From Sphingobium herbicidovorans (GTDB lineage Bacteria; Pseudomonadota; Alphaproteobacteria; Sphingomonadales; Sphingomonadaceae): a stretch of DNA of 64,000 bases. The stretch lies in contig NZ_CP020538.1 in assembly GCF_002080435.1 (NCBI RefSeq), forward strand, positions 1,240,001 to 1,304,000, in the 5' to 3' direction. Below the pieces are notes generated by a model. It saw nothing but the letters and a program-made list of their open reading frames with translations. It was not told the DNA's origin and made no database searches. Of this stretch, positions 34,369-44,566 are shown one piece after another. The position numbers and the translations under genes are program-made. How positions within the stretch are numbered: the first letter of the stretch is position 1; every line of letters starts with the position of its first letter.

Positions 34369-34809
34369 TCAGAACTGGGCACGAATCTCTTCCGCCAGCG
34401 CCTCAAGAGCCGCCGCGTCGGCGAAATTGCCTTGTGCATGGGCGGAAAAGCCGGTCGGCCCGCCCGCCCATCGCGGCACGATATGGAAATGCAGATGATA
34501 GACGGTCTGCCCGGCCGGTGCGCCGTTGAACTGCGCGACATGGATGCCGTCAGGGTTCAGCGCCTTGCGCGTGGCCGTGGCGACCTTCTTCACCGTGGCC
34601 ATGACCTGCGCCAGCGCCTCATCCTCTACTTCCAGGATGTTGCGCGCCCTGGACCATTTGGAAATGACCAGGCTGTGCCCCTTCGACTGCGGCTGGATGT
34701 CGAGGAAGGCATATGTATGCTCATCCTCATACAATTTGGTCGAAGGAATTTTCCCTTGCAGGATCAGGGCGAAGACATTGGCTTCGTCATAGGCGCCGTC
34801 CAGGCTCAT
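34369..34809 (-). CDS. HIT family nucleotide hydrolase
   Basis: A 146-residue HINT-like protein. The histidine triad is in QTVYHLHFHIVPRW, and FLDIQPQSKGHSLVISKW marks the family. HIT proteins hydrolyse nucleoside phosphoramidates or adenylates in the cytoplasm. It is followed by the GT gene on the same strand and preceded by the CoA-transferase pair. Length and motifs are normal. Confidence 0.94.
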   Translation of the reverse strand: MSLDGAYDEANVFALILQGKIPSTKLYEDEHTYAFLDIQPQSKGHSLVISKWSRARNILEVEDEALAQVMATVKKVATATRKALNPDGIHVAQFNGAPAGQTVYHLHFHIVPRWAGGPTGFSAHAQGNFADAAALEALAEEIRAQF

Positions 34810-34820
34810 GCCACTATTCC

Positions 34821-35456
34821 TCAGCTCAGATAATGAGCCGTGGTCTTAGCGGCGACTTCCTCCGCAGTCACGCCCGGCGCGAGTTCGACAAGCTTGAACG
34901 GGCTGTCATGATCGGGACGCTGGAACACGCAAAGGTCGGTGACGATCATGTCGACCACATTCTTGCCCGTCAGCGGCAGGGTGCAGGCCGGAATGAACTT
35001 GGGATCGCCGCTCTTGGACGTATGCTCCATGACGACGATGATCTTCTTGACGCCCGCGACAAGGTCCATCGCGCCGCCCATGCCCTTGATCATCTTGCCG
35101 GGGATCATCCAGTTGGCGATGTCGCCATTTTCCGCGACTTCCATCGCGCCCAGCACGGTGAGGTCGATATGCCCGCCGCGAATCATGGCGAAGCTGTCGG
35201 CGCTGGAGAAATAGACGCTGTTGGGCAGCTCGCTGATCGTCTGCTTGCCCGCGTTGATGAGGTCGGCATCCTCCTCGCCTTCATAGGGGAAGGGGCCGAT
35301 GCCCAGCATGCCGTTTTCCGATTGCAACGTCACTTCGACGCCAGCGGGAATGTGGTTCGCCACCAGCGTCGGGATGCCGATGCCCAGGTTTACATAGAAG
35401 CCGTCCTTCAGCTCCTTCGCCGCCCGCGCGGCCATCTCGTCACGAGTCCAAGGCAT
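34821..35456 (-). CDS. scoB: 3-oxoacid CoA-transferase subunit B
   Basis: A 211-residue beta chain of succinyl-CoA:3-ketoacid CoA transferase. The catalytic glutamate lies in [11 protein letters not shown], and [13 protein letters not shown] and [16 protein letters not shown] are typical. It transfers CoA between succinate and acetoacetate, linking ketone-body or leucine breakdown to the TCA cycle. The start overlaps the stop of subunit A by one base. Confidence 0.95.
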   Translation of the reverse strand: MPWTRDEMAARAAKELKDGFYVNLGIGIPTLVANHIPAGVEVTLQSENGMLGIGPFPYEGEEDADLINAGKQTISELPNSVYFSSADSFAMIRGGHIDLTVLGAMEVAENGDIANWMIPGKMIKGMGGAMDLVAGVKKIIVVMEHTSKSGDPKFIPACTLPLTGKNVVDMIVTDLCVFQRPDHDSPFKLVELAPGVTAEEVAAKTTAHYLS

Positions 35457-36166
35457 CAGGCGGTCTCCCTCTGGCGAACAGTGCGGAATTCGATTTTCTT
35501 GTCGTATGGCGCGCCGATAATCATGCGCTTCACATAGATGCCGGGCAAATGGATCGCGTCGGGATCAAGGCTGCCAACGGGCACGACCTCCTCGACTTCG
35601 GCGACGCAGATCTTCGCGGCGGTGGCCATCGGCTGGTTGAAATTGCGGGCCGTCTTGCGGAAGATCAGGTTACCGCTTTCATCGGCCTTCCAGCCCTTGA
35701 TGATCGCGACGTCGGCGAAAATGCCGCGCTCCAATATATATTCCTGCCCGTCGAATACCTTGACTTCCTTGCCCTCGGCGACGGCGGTGCCCACGCCGGT
35801 CTTGGTGTAGAAGCCCGGAATACCTGCGCCGCCTGCACGGCAACGCTCCGCCAGCGTACCCTGCGGACAAAATTCCACTTCCAGTTCACCTGAAAGATAC
35901 TGCCGCTCGAACTCCTTGTTCTCGCCGACATAGGAAGAGATCATCTTCTTGACCTGCCGGGTGCGCAACAGCTTGCCCAGCCCTTCGCCGTCAATGCCCG
36001 CATTGTTGGACGCGATAGTGAGGTCCTTGACCCCCGAATCACGGATCGCGTCGATCAAACGCTCGGGAATTCCGCAAAGTCCAAAGCCGCCAGCGCAAAG
36101 ATGCATCCCATCGAAGAGAAGACCCTCCAACGCAGACGCAGCATCGGGGTACAGCTTCTTGACCAT
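35456..36166 (-). CDS. scoA: 3-oxoacid CoA-transferase subunit A
   Basis: A 236-residue alpha chain. The CoA-binding glycine-rich segment [16 protein letters not shown] and [20 protein letters not shown] are diagnostic, as is [16 protein letters not shown]. It pairs with scoB immediately downstream. The acyl-CoA dehydrogenase and LiuR-like regulator 33 kb away could act in the same catabolism, but no LiuR-type box is seen in front of this gene. Confidence 0.95.
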   Translation of the reverse strand: MVKKLYPDAASALEGLLFDGMHLCAGGFGLCGIPERLIDAIRDSGVKDLTIASNNAGIDGEGLGKLLRTRQVKKMISSYVGENKEFERQYLSGELEVEFCPQGTLAERCRAGGAGIPGFYTKTGVGTAVAEGKEVKVFDGQEYILERGIFADVAIIKGWKADESGNLIFRKTARNFNQPMATAAKICVAEVEEVVPVGSLDPDAIHLPGIYVKRMIIGAPYDKKIEFRTVRQRETA

Positions 36167-36328
36167 CGCTTTTCCTCCTCTGAAGGCGTCCAGCCCATAG
36201 GGGGAAGCAGCCGGAGGGTCAATTTGCTGCGCACGCGAAAAAATAAAACCACAAGCCCGTTTGCCGCCGGCGCAGTCCGCCTATCCATTTCGGCTCTCAA
36301 CTGCGCCCGAAACGAACGGCAGTCCTGT

Positions 36329-37330
36329 TCAGATCAACCCGGCAAGCGGGCTGGACGGATCGGCATACATGCGCTTGCCCATCCGCCCCGCGCGATAGGC
36401 CATGCGCCCCGCCTCGACGCCAGCCTTCATCGCCGCCGCCATCAGCACCGGGTCCTTGGCCTCCGCAATGGCGGTGTTCATCAGCACGCCGGTACAGCCC
36501 AGCTCCATCGCCTCGGCCGCTTCGGACGCGGTGCCCACGCCCGCATCGACCAGCACCGGCAGCTTCGTGCCTTCGACGATCAGCCGGATCGTCACGCGGT
36601 TCTGGATGCCGAGGCCGGACCCGATCGGCGCGCCCAGCGGCATGATCGCCACCGCGCCCGCATCCTCCAGCCGCTTGGCGGCGATCGGGTCATCGACGCA
36701 ATAGACCATCGGCTTGAAGCCTTCCTTGGCCAATATCTCCGTCGCGCGCAGCGTCTCGACCATGTCGGGATAGAGCGTCCGCGCCTCGCCCAGCACCTCC
36801 AGCTTGACGAGATCCCATCCGCCAGCCTCGCGCGCCAGCCGCAGCGTGCGGATCGCCTCCTCGCCGGTATAGCAGCCCGCCGTGTTGGGCAGGTAGGTGA
36901 TCTTCTTCGGGTCGATGAAGTCGGTCAGCATCGGCGCGTTGGGGTCCGACACATTGACGCGCCGCACAGCGACGGTGACGATTTCCGCCCCGGACGCCTG
37001 GACCGCCGCCGCATTCTGCTCGAAATTCTTGTATTTGCCGGTGCCGACGATCAGGCGCGACCGGAAAGTCTTGCCCGCCACGGTCCAGCTGTCTTCATCG
37101 ACCGCCGACACATCGCCGCCGCCCACGAAGTGCACGATTTCCAGTTCGTCGCCATCCTCCACCAGCACCTGCGTCAGGGTGGAACGGGGCACGACTTCAA
37201 GGTTCCGCTCCACCGCCACCTTTTCAGGCACGAACCCCAGTTCGCTCGCCAATTGGGCCAGCGTGAGGCCCGCGCGCACGCGGCGATGTTCGCCGTTGAT
37301 GCGGATGGATAGGGTTCCGTCGACGTGCAA
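36329..37330 (-). CDS. thiG: ThiS-ThiG fusion: sulfur carrier and thiazole synthase
   Basis: A 333-residue bifunctional protein for the thiazole half of thiamine. Residues 1-70 are ThiS, ending FVGGG at the site where free ThiS ends in Gly-Gly; residues about 78-333 are ThiG ([74 protein letters not shown]). This fusion is known in some lineages. No TPP riboswitch is evident upstream and no other thi gene is in the window. The start codon lies in the divergent region shared with aroQ. Confidence 0.95.
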   Translation of the reverse strand: MHVDGTLSIRINGEHRRVRAGLTLAQLASELGFVPEKVAVERNLEVVPRSTLTQVLVEDGDELEIVHFVGGGDVSAVDEDSWTVAGKTFRSRLIVGTGKYKNFEQNAAAVQASGAEIVTVAVRRVNVSDPNAPMLTDFIDPKKITYLPNTAGCYTGEEAIRTLRLAREAGGWDLVKLEVLGEARTLYPDMVETLRATEILAKEGFKPMVYCVDDPIAAKRLEDAGAVAIMPLGAPIGSGLGIQNRVTIRLIVEGTKLPVLVDAGVGTASEAAEAMELGCTGVLMNTAIAEAKDPVLMAAAMKAGVEAGRMAYRAGRMGKRMYADPSSPLAGLI

Positions 37331-37442
37331 TGCTTTGTTCCCGGCAAAGAAGGTGTCTCGACTTGGCGCGACACGAAAGGCTAAAGGTCAGGGCGCATAT
37401 AGGGGCGGCAGTGCCCCACTCGCAACCATAAGGGGGACTGCC

Positions 37443-37883
37443 ATGGCCGAGGCGCGCAAAATCTATGTGTTGAACGGCCCGAACCTCAACATGCTGGGCA
37501 CCCGCCAACCGGAAATCTACGGCTACGATACGCTGGACGATATTGCCGAGCGGATGGAGGACGCGGCGACCCGCGCCCATGTCGAGGTCGATTTCCGCCA
37601 GTCCAACCATGAAGGGCATCTGATCGACTGGCTCCAGGAAGCGCATGAAGAAGGCGCGCATGCCGTCATCATCAATCCGGGCGGCCTGACCCACACATCC
37701 GTCGCCCTGCATGACGCGATCAAGGGCATCAGCGTCCCCGTGATCGAGGTTCACCTGTCGAACCCGCACATGCGCGAACCATTCCGCCACAAAAGCTATG
37801 TCGGCATGGCGGCGAAAGGGACCGTGGCCGGCTTTGGCGCAATGTCTTACATGCTGGCGCTCGAAGCGGCGCTCGAATTGTAG
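37443..37883 (+). CDS. aroQ: type II 3-dehydroquinate dehydratase
   Basis: Shikimate pathway step three. A 146-residue flavodoxin-like protein with [18 protein letters not shown] (catalytic Tyr and Arg region), [30 protein letters not shown] (catalytic His area) and [18 protein letters not shown]. All core residues appear intact. A GGGGG stretch precedes the ATG. The class II DAHP synthase of the same pathway is at 49642. Confidence 0.97.
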   Translation: MAEARKIYVLNGPNLNMLGTRQPEIYGYDTLDDIAERMEDAATRAHVEVDFRQSNHEGHLIDWLQEAHEEGAHAVIINPGGLTHTSVALHDAIKGISVPVIEVHLSNPHMREPFRHKSYVGMAAKGTVAGFGAMSYMLALEAALEL

Positions 37884-37978
37884 GCGTCCGGTCATTTTGG
37901 CGCTCAAAAGTTGCGCTTGGCCCCAAATACGCATAGGCGCGGGCAGCAGTAACGATATTCACCGTCCAGGGACTTCAA

Positions 37979-38458
37979 ATGAACGACAAGGCTGAAAAGG
38001 GCGCAATGCAGGTGGATGTGCAGCTGGTGCGGGATCTCGCCGCGCTGCTCGACGACACCAACCTGACGGAAATCGAGGTAGAGGACGGCGATCGCAAGAT
38101 CCGCGTCGCGCGCAAGGCCGGCGGCGGCGGCGGCGCACCCGCCTATATGCACGCGCCAGCCCCGATGGCCGCGCCCGCAGCGCCTGCGCCTGCCGCCGCC
38201 TCTGCTGAACCTGCGCTGCCGTCGGGCAACGCCGTGCGGTCGCCGATCGTCGGCACCGCCTATCTGGCCGCCGAGCCGGGCGCGGAGCCCTTCGTCAGCA
38301 TCGGTTCGACCGTGAAGCAGGGCGAAACGCTGGTCATCGTCGAAGCGATGAAGGTCATGAACGCCATTCCGGCTCCCGCATCGGGCACGGTCAAGGCGGT
38401 GTTGGTCGAAAATGGCCAGCCGGTCGAATATGACCAGCCGCTGATCGTCATCGAATAA
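37979..38458 (+). CDS. accB: biotin carboxyl carrier protein of acetyl-CoA carboxylase
   Basis: A 159-residue BCCP. The N-terminal domain ([20 protein letters not shown]), the Ala/Pro-rich linker and the biotinyl domain with the target lysine in [14 protein letters not shown] are clear. It supplies carboxybiotin for malonyl-CoA and fatty acid synthesis together with AccC, whose gene starts 14 bases downstream. Confidence 0.97.
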   Translation: MNDKAEKGAMQVDVQLVRDLAALLDDTNLTEIEVEDGDRKIRVARKAGGGGGAPAYMHAPAPMAAPAAPAPAAASAEPALPSGNAVRSPIVGTAYLAAEPGAEPFVSIGSTVKQGETLVIVEAMKVMNAIPAPASGTVKAVLVENGQPVEYDQPLIVIE

Positions 38459-38472
38459 GGCCGCGTAACTCC

Positions 38473-39819
38473 ATGGCCATCGAAAAGCTGCTGATCGCGA
38501 ACCGCGGCGAAATCGCGCTCCGCATCCATCGCGCCTGCCACGAAATGGGCATCAAGACGGTCGCGGTCCATTCCACCGCCGACGCCGACGCCATGCATGT
38601 GCGGCTCGCCGACGAGGCGATCTGCATCGGCCCGCCCGCGGCCAAGGACAGCTATCTGAACATCGCCGCGATCATATCGGCCGCCGAAATCTCCGGCGCG
38701 GATGCGATCCATCCGGGCTATGGATTCCTGTCGGAAAACGCGCAGTTCGCGGAGATCGTGGAGGCGCACAACATCGCCTTCGTCGGTCCCAAGCCCGAAC
38801 ATATCCGCATCATGGGCGACAAGGTGGAAGCGAAGCGGACTGCCGGTGCGCTGGGCCTGCCGCTGGTCCCGGGATCGGACGGCGCGCTGTCGAGCTTCGA
38901 TGAGGCCAGGGAGGTCGCGGCGAAGATCGGCTATCCCGTGCTGATCAAGGCGGCATCAGGCGGCGGCGGGCGCGGCATGAAGGTCGTGCCGTCCGAAGAC
39001 CAGCTTGAAACGCTGATGAAGCAGGCGGGTTCGGAGGCGAAGGCCGCCTTTGGCGACGATACCGTCTATATGGAAAAATATCTGGGCAACCCCCGGCATA
39101 TCGAATTCCAGGTGTTCGGCGATGGCAAGGGCAACGCCATCCACCTGGGCGAGCGCGACTGTTCGCTCCAGCGCCGCCACCAGAAGGTGCTGGAGGAAGC
39201 GCCCTCCCCCGTCCTTTCCACCGCCGAGCGCGACCAGATGGGCGAAGTGGTGCGCAAGGCGATGGCCGACATGGCCTATCGCGGCGCGGGCACGATCGAG
39301 TTCCTGTGGGAAAATGGCGAATTCTACTTCATCGAGATGAACACCCGCCTGCAGGTGGAACATCCGGTGACCGAGATGATCACCGGCATCGACCTGGTCC
39401 GTGAACAGATCCGTGTAGCCGAGGGCAAGCCGCTGTCGGTCGAGCAGCAGGATATCGAGTTTAACGGCCACGCCATCGAATGCCGTATCAACGCCGAAGA
39501 TCCCCGGACCTTCGCCCCGTCGCCGGGCACGGTCACCAGCTATCATGTGCCGGGCGGCATGCATGTCCGCGTCGATAGCGGCCTGTATCAGGGCTATAGA
39601 GTGCCGCCTTATTATGACAGCATGATCGGCAAGCTGATCGTCTATGGCCGCACCCGCGAAGGGGCGATCATGCGGTTGCGCCGCGCGCTGGAGGAATATG
39701 TGATCGAAGGCATGAAGACCACGATCCCCCTTCACCAGAAGCTGCTGCAGGACCCGGAGTTCCTGAATGGCGACTACACGATCAAGTGGCTGGAGGAATG
39801 GCTCGCCCGCGACGAATAA
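38473..39819 (+). CDS. accC: acetyl-CoA carboxylase biotin carboxylase subunit
   Basis: A 448-residue biotin carboxylase. ATP-grasp features: [20 protein letters not shown], the glycine loop [40 protein letters not shown] and [16 protein letters not shown]. It carboxylates biotin on AccB with bicarbonate and ATP. Length is normal. It forms an operon with accB and possibly the small gene at 39862. Confidence 0.97.
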   Translation: MAIEKLLIANRGEIALRIHRACHEMGIKTVAVHSTADADAMHVRLADEAICIGPPAAKDSYLNIAAIISAAEISGADAIHPGYGFLSENAQFAEIVEAHNIAFVGPKPEHIRIMGDKVEAKRTAGALGLPLVPGSDGALSSFDEAREVAAKIGYPVLIKAASGGGGRGMKVVPSEDQLETLMKQAGSEAKAAFGDDTVYMEKYLGNPRHIEFQVFGDGKGNAIHLGERDCSLQRRHQKVLEEAPSPVLSTAERDQMGEVVRKAMADMAYRGAGTIEFLWENGEFYFIEMNTRLQVEHPVTEMITGIDLVREQIRVAEGKPLSVEQQDIEFNGHAIECRINAEDPRTFAPSPGTVTSYHVPGGMHVRVDSGLYQGYRVPPYYDSMIGKLIVYGRTREGAIMRLRRALEEYVIEGMKTTIPLHQKLLQDPEFLNGDYTIKWLEEWLARDE

Positions 39820-39861
39820 GCGGGCCGGGGTTTTCAGATTTGTTCAGTGGGGGGAACGGGA

Positions 39862-40056
39862 ATGCAAAAGGGAAAGATCGTCTTCACGGGCCACTTCCTT
39901 GAATATTTCATCATGTCGCTCGGCCTGCTTCTGCTGTGCGTGGTCACGCTTGGGCTGGCGCTCCCCTATTACGCCTATTGGAATTTCAAATATTTCTTCT
40001 CGAACATGGAAGTCGAGCTGTATCAGGCCGGCAATCCCATCGAGCACAGCAGGTAA
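39862..40056 (+). CDS. small membrane protein, DUF898/DUF6693-like
   Basis: About 64 residues starting MQKGKIVFTGHFLEYFIM. One long hydrophobic stretch (SLGLLLLCVVTLGLALPYYA) then WNFKYFFSNMEVELY, a layout like short DUF898 or DUF6693-type proteins. Start chosen at the ATG after a GGGGAACGG ribosome-like stretch; a GTG at 39847 is an alternative. It lies between accC and the ArsC-like gene on the same strand. Function unknown. Confidence 0.65.
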   Translation: MQKGKIVFTGHFLEYFIMSLGLLLLCVVTLGLALPYYAYWNFKYFFSNMEVELYQAGNPIEHSR

Positions 40057-40062
40057 CCGGGC

Positions 40063-40407
40063 ATGAAGGCGACCATCTGGCACAATCCTCGTTGCTCCAA
40101 GTCGCGGGCCGCGCTGACGATTCTTCAGGAAACGCCAGGGGTTGATGTCGAGGTGGTCGAGTATCTCAAGACCCCGCCCACCCGTGCCGAAATCGAAGCG
40201 GTGCTGGCGAAGGCAGGCGTCCGCCCCTCGCAAGCGCTCCGCAAGGGCGAGGCTGTGGTGAAGGAAATCGGCCTCGACGTGACGGATGAGGCGGCGGTGC
40301 TGGACGCCATGGCGGCGCACCCGATCCTGATCGAGAGGGCCATCGTGATTACCGACAAAGGCGCGGTCATCGCCCGGCCGCCCGAACGCGCAAGCGAAGT
40401 GCTTTAA
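40063..40407 (+). CDS. arsC: ArsC family glutaredoxin-type reductase
   Basis: A 114-residue ArsC-family protein. The redox/arsenate-binding loop is IWHNPRCSKSR, with one cysteine in the active position, and EYLKTPPTRAEIEAVL and LIERAIVITDKGAVIARPP are typical of the family. It may reduce arsenate with glutaredoxin, or be a Spx/YffB-like relative; no ars operon surrounds it. It follows the small membrane gene by six bases. Confidence 0.85.
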   Translation: MKATIWHNPRCSKSRAALTILQETPGVDVEVVEYLKTPPTRAEIEAVLAKAGVRPSQALRKGEAVVKEIGLDVTDEAAVLDAMAAHPILIERAIVITDKGAVIARPPERASEVL

Positions 40408-40449
40408 AGACAAGCCAGGACTCGGCAGGTCGGCTCTGGCCCGTATTTT

Positions 40450-41187
40450 CTACCGCACCCGCCAGCGATAATCTTCTTCCCGCACCTCGGTAACGGCATA
40501 TCCTTCCGGATCGCGCGCGGGACGGAAACGGTAACGCTCCCTGATGATGCGGCAGGTCATGGCGTCAACCTCCGCATAGCCGCTCCCTTCGATTATCTCG
40601 CATTTGTCGATACGGCCTGACGGACCGATGGCATATCGGACGCCAATTTTCAGCCGGCCTACCCCACGCAGCCAATCGGGGAAATCGGAGTTCCGAAAAC
40701 GCCCATCGGTTTGCCTGGCGCGCGAAAAGTCGCCGCCGTCGCCGGTTCCGTTTCCATCACCATTTCCATCGCCTCGCCCCGATCCGCTGCCGCGTCCCCC
40801 GTCGCCGGAGCCGACGCCGTTCGCCGCTTCCGGGGATACAGCTGGGGCAGGCAGTGCTGGCGCAGGCAAAGAGACGACAGGCGGAGGCGCGACAATTGCG
40901 CTCTGTTCAATCACCCGCCTTGGCTGCACCTGCGGCGCAGCTGTGGAGCCGCCAGCGGGTTGGGCTTCCAGTGGCTTTTCCGTTTTTGGGCGTTCCGGCT
41001 CGATCTCGGCCGGCGCTGCGAGATTCAGCAGCGTCAGCGGCGCGTCATCCTTGATCGCGCGCCATAAAGGGCCGATGCGCAACCCCATGATCAGGGCATA
41101 GCCGATAAGAAAATTGACGATGAGCGCAGCGATCGCCGGAGCGACCTTGCCCGATCCCGGCCACCGCTGCGCCCATATATTCTTCAT
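40450..41187 (-). CDS. TonB-like energy transducer with Gly/Asp linker
   Basis: A 245-residue protein with one N-terminal membrane helix (VAPAIAALIVNFLIGYALIM), a Pro/Ala-rich stretch, a Gly-Asp-Ser repeat linker (SGSGRGDGNGDGNGTGDGGD) and a C-terminal TonB-like domain ending YRFRPARDPEGYAV. The periplasmic linker of classical TonB is usually rich in Pro-Lys/Pro-Glu pairs; here much of it is glycine. No exbB or exbD lies next to it. It converges with the ArsC-like gene. Confidence 0.85.
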   Translation of the reverse strand: MKNIWAQRWPGSGKVAPAIAALIVNFLIGYALIMGLRIGPLWRAIKDDAPLTLLNLAAPAEIEPERPKTEKPLEAQPAGGSTAAPQVQPRRVIEQSAIVAPPPVVSLPAPALPAPAVSPEAANGVGSGDGGRGSGSGRGDGNGDGNGTGDGGDFSRARQTDGRFRNSDFPDWLRGVGRLKIGVRYAIGPSGRIDKCEIIEGSGYAEVDAMTCRIIRERYRFRPARDPEGYAVTEVREEDYRWRVR

Positions 41188-41226
41188 CCTGATGTTGCCC
41201 GTGCATCTTGCAGGGCGGTCTGCCGG

Positions 41227-41517
41227 TTAACGGTAAACGCGGCGGCCGTTGCGATCGATATAATATTCACGACCGCGACGGTCACGCTGCCACCGCCGAT
41301 CGCCGTCCGACGTCGCGACGCCCACGGCCGCGCCGCCTGCCGCGCCGATCGCCGCACCTTCGGCAACGCCAAGGCCAGGAACCAGTGCGCCCGCGACCGC
41401 GCCGCCCACTGCGCCGAACCCGGCGCCGCGCAGGCCGTCACGCGTCGTTTCGCGCGCACAACCGCCGACGGTGGCCGCCGCCGCCAAACCTGTAACCAGC
41501 AAAATCATTTTCTTCAT
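41227..41517 (-). CDS. glycine-zipper lipoprotein
   Basis: A 96-residue predicted lipoprotein: signal peptide ending in the lipobox VGGC, then a glycine-zipper run (GFGAVGGAVAGALVPGLG, AAIGAAGGAAVGVA) that could insert in or line a membrane, and a basic tyrosine-rich tail (YYIDRNGRRVYR). Such proteins are common in sphingomonads and of unknown role. It is 39 bases upstream of the TonB-like gene on the same strand. Confidence 0.85.
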   Translation of the reverse strand: MKKMILLVTGLAAAATVGGCARETTRDGLRGAGFGAVGGAVAGALVPGLGVAEGAAIGAAGGAAVGVATSDGDRRWQRDRRGREYYIDRNGRRVYR

Positions 41518-41683
41518 GGCTCGTCTCCATATTGGTGAGCTAAGAACGATGGAGACGGCGATAAGTTCGATTAGATCGTTGAGGCCCCAACGCTTTTCGA
41601 TGCGCGCCCTGCCTGCAGAGCCAAGGCGGACGGGTCAACAACCGCACTGGAGCGCCCCGGGATAACCCGCTATCCCCTGCGCC

Positions 41684-44470
41684 ATGTCCCAGAATCACCT
41701 CTATCTTGTCGATGGCAGCGGCTATATCTTCCGCGCCTATCACCAGCTTCCGCCGCTCACCAACAAGCATGGCCAGCCGGTCGGCGCGGTCTATGGCTAT
41801 ACCACCATGCTGTGGAAGCTGGCCGAGGAGCTGGGCAAGGCCGAGGGGCCGACCCACCTCGCCGTGGTGCTGGACAAGGGCAGCCATACCTTCCGCAACG
41901 ACATGTACGACCAGTATAAGGCGAACCGCCCGCCAGCGCCCGAAGACCTGGTCCCGCAATTCCCGATGATCCGCGACGCGACCCGCGCTTTCTCGCTCCC
42001 CTGTATCGAGGAAGCAGGGTTCGAGGCCGACGACATCATCGCCAGCTACACCAAGGCCGCCGTCGCGGCGGGTTGGCACGTCACCATCGTCAGTTCCGAC
42101 AAGGACCTGATGCAGCTCATCCAGCCCGGCGTCGACATGTACGACACGATGAAGAATGAGCGGCGCGGCGCGGATTATGTCATGACCAAGTTCGGCGTTC
42201 AGCCCGAGCAGTTGGGCGACGTCCTCGCGCTGATGGGTGATAGCGTCGATAATGTCCCCGGCATCCCCGGCATCGGCCCCAAGACCGCCGCGAAACTCAT
42301 CAGCGAATATGGCAGCCTGGAAGCGGCGCTGGAGGCTGCCCCTTCGATGAAGAAGTCGAAGATGCAGGAAAATCTGATCGCCCATGCCGACATGGCTCGC
42401 CTGTCGCGCAGGCTGGTGGCGCTGCATGACGCGATGGACCTGCCCGAACCGCTGGAGGAGCTGACGCTCAAGGGCATCCCGCCCGAACCGCTCCAGAATT
42501 TCCTGGAGCATCATGGCTTCAAGTCGCTCCTGACCCGGCTTGGCGCGCCCACCGCTGCCGTGGCGGTAGCGACCGCCGCGCTCGCCGTCACCGAATCAAC
42601 GCCGCCTGCCGCCCCAATTCTCGACGAAGAGCCGCCGATCGACCGCAGCCTTTACGAAACGGTAGTGACGGAAGAAGCGCTCGACCGCTGGATCGCCGCC
42701 GCGCATGCGGAGGGCTTCGTCGCCGTCGATACCGAAACCGACATGCTCGATTGCGTGTCCTGCGCGCTGGTCGGCATCAGTCTGGCCGTCGGCCCCAACG
42801 CGGCCTGCTACATCCCGGTCGGCCATGGCGGAAAGGACATGTTCGCGGAAAAGCCCGACCAACTGCCCAAAGACCTGGTCCTCGCGAAGTTGAAGCCGCT
42901 GATGGAGGACGACAGCGTCCTCAAGATCGGCCAGAACCTGAAATATGACCTGACGGTCATGCGCCGCCACGGCATCGAGATCGCCCCCTATGACGACACC
43001 ATCGTCATGAGCTTTGATCTGGACGCGGGACAAAGTTTGGCGGGGCACGGCATGGACGAAGCGGCCCGTACGCACCTCAACCATGTCTGCATCAGCTTCA
43101 AGGATGTCTGCGGCAGCGGTAAGAGCCAGATCAGCTTTGCCGAAGTGCCGCTGGACAAGGCGACGGAATATGCGGCCGAGGATGCGGACGTCACGCTGCG
43201 GCTGTGGAAGATTTTCAAGAACCGGGTCGCCAATGAAGGCGCCAGCCGCGTCTATGAACTGGTCGACCGACCGCTGGTTTCCGTCATCGCCCGGATGGAG
43301 CATGAAGGGATCAAGGTCGATCGCGAGCAGCTATCCCGCCTTTCCGGGGAGTTCACCACCGAAATCGCCAAGCTGGAAGGCGAGATTCACGCAATCGCGG
43401 GCCAGCCCTTCGCCATCGGATCGACGCAGCAACTGGGCGCGATCCTGTTCGACAAGATGGGGTACAAGGGGGGCAAGAAGGGCAAATCGGGCGCTTATTC
43501 CACCGACGTCACCATCCTTGAGCAATTGAAGGCGCAGGGCGCGGAGATAGCAGGCAAGATCCTTGACTGGCGGCAGCTTTCAAAGCTCAAGTCCACCTAT
43601 ACCGATGCCCTTCAGGCGCAGATCAACCGGGACAGCAGCCGCGTCCATACCAGCTATTCGCTGTCGGGCGCGCAGACCGGTCGCCTGTCCTCGACCGATC
43701 CCAACCTCCAGAACATCCCGATCCGCACCGAAGTCGGCCGCCAGATCCGCCACGCCTTCGTCGCCGAACCGGGCAACGTCATTCTCGCGGCGGACTACAG
43801 CCAGATCGAACTGCGCCTTGCGGCCCATATCGCTGACGTGCCCGCGCTTCGGGAGGCATTCCTGGCTGGCGAGGACATTCACGCCGCCACCGCGCAGCAA
43901 CTGTTCGGAGAGGTCAATCGCGACACGCGCGGCCGGGCCAAGACGATCAACTTCGCCATCCTCTACGGCATTTCCCGATGGGGCCTTGCCGGGCGGCTGG
44001 AGATCAGCGCCGACGAAGCGCAGGACATGATCAGCCGCTATTATGAACGCTTCCCCGGCATCAGCCTCTACATCACCGAAACGCTCGAAAAGGCCCGTGC
44101 GCGGGGATATACCGAAACGCTATTTGGCCGAAAGACATGGTTCCCGCGCATCAAGGCGCCCATCCAGCATGAGCGTCAGGGCGCCGAACGCGCCGCCATC
44201 AACGCGCCGATTCAGGGCACCAGCGCCGACATCATCAAGCGCGCCATGGTCCGCATGGGACCGGCCCTTGCTGCCGAAGGGCTGCACGATGTGAAGATGT
44301 TGCTACAGGTCCATGACGAACTGGTGTTTGAATTGCCAGAGAGCCAGGTCGAACCGGCAAGCGCCGTCATCCGCCGGGTCATGGAAACCGCCGCCGAGCC
44401 GATCGTGAAGCTGAGCGTGCCGCTGGGCGTGGAAATCGGCCATGGCGCAAGCTGGGGGGCGGCGCATTAG
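41684..44470 (+). CDS. polA: DNA polymerase I
   Basis: A 928-residue polymerase I. The N-terminal 5'-nuclease domain (LYLVDGSGYIFRAYHQLPPL, DADDII-like EADDIIASY, GIPGIGPKTAAKLI), the 3'-5' exonuclease domain with intact VDTETDMLDC, and the polymerase with DYSQIELRLAAHIAD, RRSAIN-like RAAINAPIQGTSADI and QVHDELVFE are all present. It fills RNA-primer gaps and repairs DNA. The length is typical for alphaproteobacteria. A palindromic repeat follows the stop. Confidence 0.97.
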   Translation: MSQNHLYLVDGSGYIFRAYHQLPPLTNKHGQPVGAVYGYTTMLWKLAEELGKAEGPTHLAVVLDKGSHTFRNDMYDQYKANRPPAPEDLVPQFPMIRDATRAFSLPCIEEAGFEADDIIASYTKAAVAAGWHVTIVSSDKDLMQLIQPGVDMYDTMKNERRGADYVMTKFGVQPEQLGDVLALMGDSVDNVPGIPGIGPKTAAKLISEYGSLEAALEAAPSMKKSKMQENLIAHADMARLSRRLVALHDAMDLPEPLEELTLKGIPPEPLQNFLEHHGFKSLLTRLGAPTAAVAVATAALAVTESTPPAAPILDEEPPIDRSLYETVVTEEALDRWIAAAHAEGFVAVDTETDMLDCVSCALVGISLAVGPNAACYIPVGHGGKDMFAEKPDQLPKDLVLAKLKPLMEDDSVLKIGQNLKYDLTVMRRHGIEIAPYDDTIVMSFDLDAGQSLAGHGMDEAARTHLNHVCISFKDVCGSGKSQISFAEVPLDKATEYAAEDADVTLRLWKIFKNRVANEGASRVYELVDRPLVSVIARMEHEGIKVDREQLSRLSGEFTTEIAKLEGEIHAIAGQPFAIGSTQQLGAILFDKMGYKGGKKGKSGAYSTDVTILEQLKAQGAEIAGKILDWRQLSKLKSTYTDALQAQINRDSSRVHTSYSLSGAQTGRLSSTDPNLQNIPIRTEVGRQIRHAFVAEPGNVILAADYSQIELRLAAHIADVPALREAFLAGEDIHAATAQQLFGEVNRDTRGRAKTINFAILYGISRWGLAGRLEISADEAQDMISRYYERFPGISLYITETLEKARARGYTETLFGRKTWFPRIKAPIQHERQGAERAAINAPIQGTSADIIKRAMVRMGPALAAEGLHDVKMLLQVHDELVFELPESQVEPASAVIRRVMETAAEPIVKLSVPLGVEIGHGASWGAAH

Positions 44471-44480
44471 CACCTGTTCC

Positions 44481-44561
44481 GTCATCCCAGCGAAAGCTGG
44501 GATCTCAGACGACAGGGCACGGCATAGCGTCACGAGATCCCAGCCTTCGCTGGGACGACGC
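44481..44561. repeat. dispersed palindromic repeat, copy B (polA-manC gap)
   Basis: Left arm GTCATCCCAGCGAAAGCTGG and right arm CCAGCCTTCGCTGGGACGAC with a variable centre. It fills the gap between the convergent polA and manC-type genes, where it may serve as a two-way terminator or mRNA end. Confidence 0.85.
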
Positions 44562-44566
44562 GCCTC

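Noticed and set aside
37331..37442. Possible TPP riboswitch upstream of thiSG
   Set aside because: The 112 bases shared with aroQ lack the conserved CTGAGA and ACCTGA blocks.
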